Positions 31,478-33,032 of a stretch of 33,032 bases of DNA are shown in pieces. The position numbers were made by a program, and so were the translations under genes. This stretch comes from Promethearchaeia archaeon (GTDB taxonomy: Archaea > Asgardarchaeota > Lokiarchaeia > Sigyniarchaeales > SOKP01). Under the pieces are notes generated by a model that had not been told where the DNA came from, did not search any database, and saw only the letters and a list, made by a program, of their open reading frames with translations. The DNA lies in NCBI GenBank assembly GCA_029856085.1, contig JAHQWI010000114.1:1-33032 (forward strand). Direction: 5' to 3'. Each line of letters starts with the position of its first letter. The first letter of the stretch is position 1.

Positions 31478-33022
31478 GTGATAAAAATTTCGAAAGTTAA
31501 AGAAGCGTATAGTGAGATTGAAAATGTTGTTGGAGAAGACTTTGTAACTGATAAAGATTTTATGAAGGCAGCATATTCAAGAAATGTCGATCCAGCGTTT
31601 CCTGACCGATGGGCTGACATGATAGTGCGTCCTGAAACCACAGAAGAAGTATCTGAAATTGTCAAAATTGCCAACAAATACAAAATCAGAATGGTACCAC
31701 GAGGTGGTGGTGCCGACTTAGTGGGAGGTTCAGTTTCGGAAGGTGGTATTTTAATCGACCTCACACGAATAAATCAAATTCATGAAATTAATTTGGACGA
31801 TTATTACTGTGTCGTGGGATGCGGTATTACCTGGGGTTCCATGCTTTCAGAATTACAGAAAAAAGGGATGACTACAGGAATTCTAGGTCCTGGAAGTGGG
31901 TATTCTGCAACTATTGGTGGGGGACTTTCGAATGCTACTGTAGGTTTTAGTTCTACAAAATATGGATTAACTCCAGATATTTGTTTGGGCGTAGAGGTTG
32001 TACTTCCTGACCCTTCTGGGACAATTCTAAGAACAGGATCTGCCGCAAATCAATATTCTACACCGTTCTGTAGATATGGGGTTGCTCCTGATTTCACCGG
32101 GCTCTTCATGGGAGATGTAGGTACAATGGGTATTAAGACGAAAGCTTTCTTACGGTTGTTTCCGGATCCACCCTTTAAAGCACGAAGGTATTATATGCTT
32201 TTAAAGGATGATTATAATAAGGTGTTTGAATTCGGTCATAAATTAAGGAAGCAAGTTGGAGATGGCCTTAATGATTTAATGGTATTTCCATTTATTTTAA
32301 CTCAATTGTTATCTGCTCAGGTTGTTAATAAACCTAGTAAAAGACCAAAATTGACCGGTCCAGTAGTTTCAGTAACTCTTGATGCGACAGATCAAAGAAT
32401 TTTGGATGTATATCTCGAAAAGGTTGATGAAATAATGTTGAAGGATGATGCTACTCGACCATTTGAGTGGCAGGAAATTGATTTAGACATGGTACTGTCA
32501 AAAGATTGGAAGTTTACCTTAAAAGAAGAATTCAATTTCTTTCAGAAATATATTTCCATGGCACCACCTAAGAGTTCATGTACTACTTGTCATAAGGTTG
32601 CTATTTCACGACTTAATGAGAGTGTTCAAAAGGGTGTACAATTTAATATAAGCAATTCGAAGGAATTTCCACCAGGCAATCCTCCATACCCAGTTTTTGC
32701 TTCCTTCTTAATGTTTTTACCTAATGGAAATTGTGTAATTGTTGGTGGACTTGGTAGTGATAATACAGATGAACATCGCGAAACTACGATGAATATCTGG
32801 CATAAAAAAATTCGTCATCAAGTACGTTATGGAGGAGCTCACTATTGGCTTGGTGAATCCATTAGTCAATCTATTGTCGAAGCGGGAGCCTATACACCTG
32901 AATTTATGCAATTCTTTAAAGACATGAAAAAGACCGTTGACCCAAACTATCTATTGAGTCCAAACAAATTCCACCTATATTCTTACGACCATGATTATAC
33001 ACAACATCTCGTAGAAGATTAA
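31478..33022 (+). CDS. FAD-linked oxidase/dehydrogenase, GlcD/VAO-PCMH type (paralogue 4, mosaic)
   Basis: A 514-residue copy, start GTG at 31478 (VIKISKVKEAY, matching the GTG start of paralogue 1). FAD segments are VPRGGGADLVGGS, GPGSGYSATIGGGLSN and TGLFMGDVGTMGIK. CTTCHKVAIS and the DPNYLLSPNKF terminus are present. Residues from about 96 to the end are almost identical to paralogue 1 at 22412, although many third codon positions differ. The first 30-40 residues and the upstream 60 bases follow paralogue 3 instead, at DNA level. The gene is therefore a mosaic, probably made by gene conversion between tandem neighbours. The high protein identity with copy 1 despite synonymous change points to strong selection to keep the function. 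Confidence 0.88.
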   Translation: MIKISKVKEAYSEIENVVGEDFVTDKDFMKAAYSRNVDPAFPDRWADMIVRPETTEEVSEIVKIANKYKIRMVPRGGGADLVGGSVSEGGILIDLTRINQIHEINLDDYYCVVGCGITWGSMLSELQKKGMTTGILGPGSGYSATIGGGLSNATVGFSSTKYGLTPDICLGVEVVLPDPSGTILRTGSAANQYSTPFCRYGVAPDFTGLFMGDVGTMGIKTKAFLRLFPDPPFKARRYYMLLKDDYNKVFEFGHKLRKQVGDGLNDLMVFPFILTQLLSAQVVNKPSKRPKLTGPVVSVTLDATDQRILDVYLEKVDEIMLKDDATRPFEWQEIDLDMVLSKDWKFTLKEEFNFFQKYISMAPPKSSCTTCHKVAISRLNESVQKGVQFNISNSKEFPPGNPPYPVFASFLMFLPNGNCVIVGGLGSDNTDEHRETTMNIWHKKIRHQVRYGGAHYWLGESISQSIVEAGAYTPEFMQFFKDMKKTVDPNYLLSPNKFHLYSYDHDYTQHLVED

Positions 33023-33032
33023 AACTAATCGT

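Noticed and set aside
1-33032. tRNA or rRNA genes and insertion-sequence transposases
   Set aside because: No cloverleaf with a TTCGANNC-type arm, no rRNA-like blocks and no DDE or HUH transposase frame could be found on either strand by eye.

Overview
The window looks like a piece of an AT-rich archaeal genome, most probably an Asgard archaeon of the Lokiarchaeia type. This placement is inferred from several things. There are archaeal TATA-box promoters at leaderless spacing and TTG/GTG starts. There are AbrB/PIN VapBC pairs and a NosD-like surface protein with a C-terminal membrane anchor. There is a TPR protein with a roadblock/longin-like C-terminal domain, and expanded families of acyl-CoA ligases and FAD-linked oxidases. 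No rRNA, tRNA, CRISPR array or transposase was seen.

Layout. Bases 1-8200 hold acyl-CoA genes: the end of an enoyl-CoA hydratase, an alpha-methylacyl-CoA racemase-like family III enzyme, a second hydratase/isomerase homologue, a PaaI thioesterase, two CaiC-like acyl-CoA ligases and, between them, a formylglycine-type sulfatase. Bases 8400-10100 encode a ThDP enzyme of the 2-hydroxyacyl-CoA lyase/oxalyl-CoA decarboxylase/acetolactate synthase family. Bases 10100-15400 are a scarred region: a large beta-helix surface protein, a ligase 3' fragment joined bluntly to a headless TPR gene, a ligase 5' fragment, and a VOC gene broken by one TAG codon. A 38-bp direct repeat with a compensated hairpin lies at each end of most of this stretch. 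Bases 15600-18760 hold a ferredoxin-nitroreductase, an SCP2 protein and an SCPx-type thiolase. Bases 18800-25500 hold a nucleoside hydrolase, three VapBC modules, a third ligase and an FAD oxidase. Bases 25500-28000 hold a transglutaminase-like protein and an unusual fusion of winged-helix-like domains with a CDF-type membrane domain. From 28100 to the end there are three tandem FAD-linked oxidases.

How the genes fit together. Racemase, CoA ligases, hydratases, SCPx-type thiolase, SCP2, the ThDP enzyme and the thioesterase together recall eukaryotic peroxisomal breakdown of branched or isoprenoid acyl chains. The FAD oxidases and ferredoxin-nitroreductase could handle the electrons. This is a hypothesis: no acyl-CoA dehydrogenase or phytanoyl-CoA hydroxylase is present here, and a CaiBCD-like carnitine-type pathway is an alternative. 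The second theme is genome turnover. At least seven gene remnants match intact genes or families in the same window, and one FAD oxidase is a mosaic of two others.
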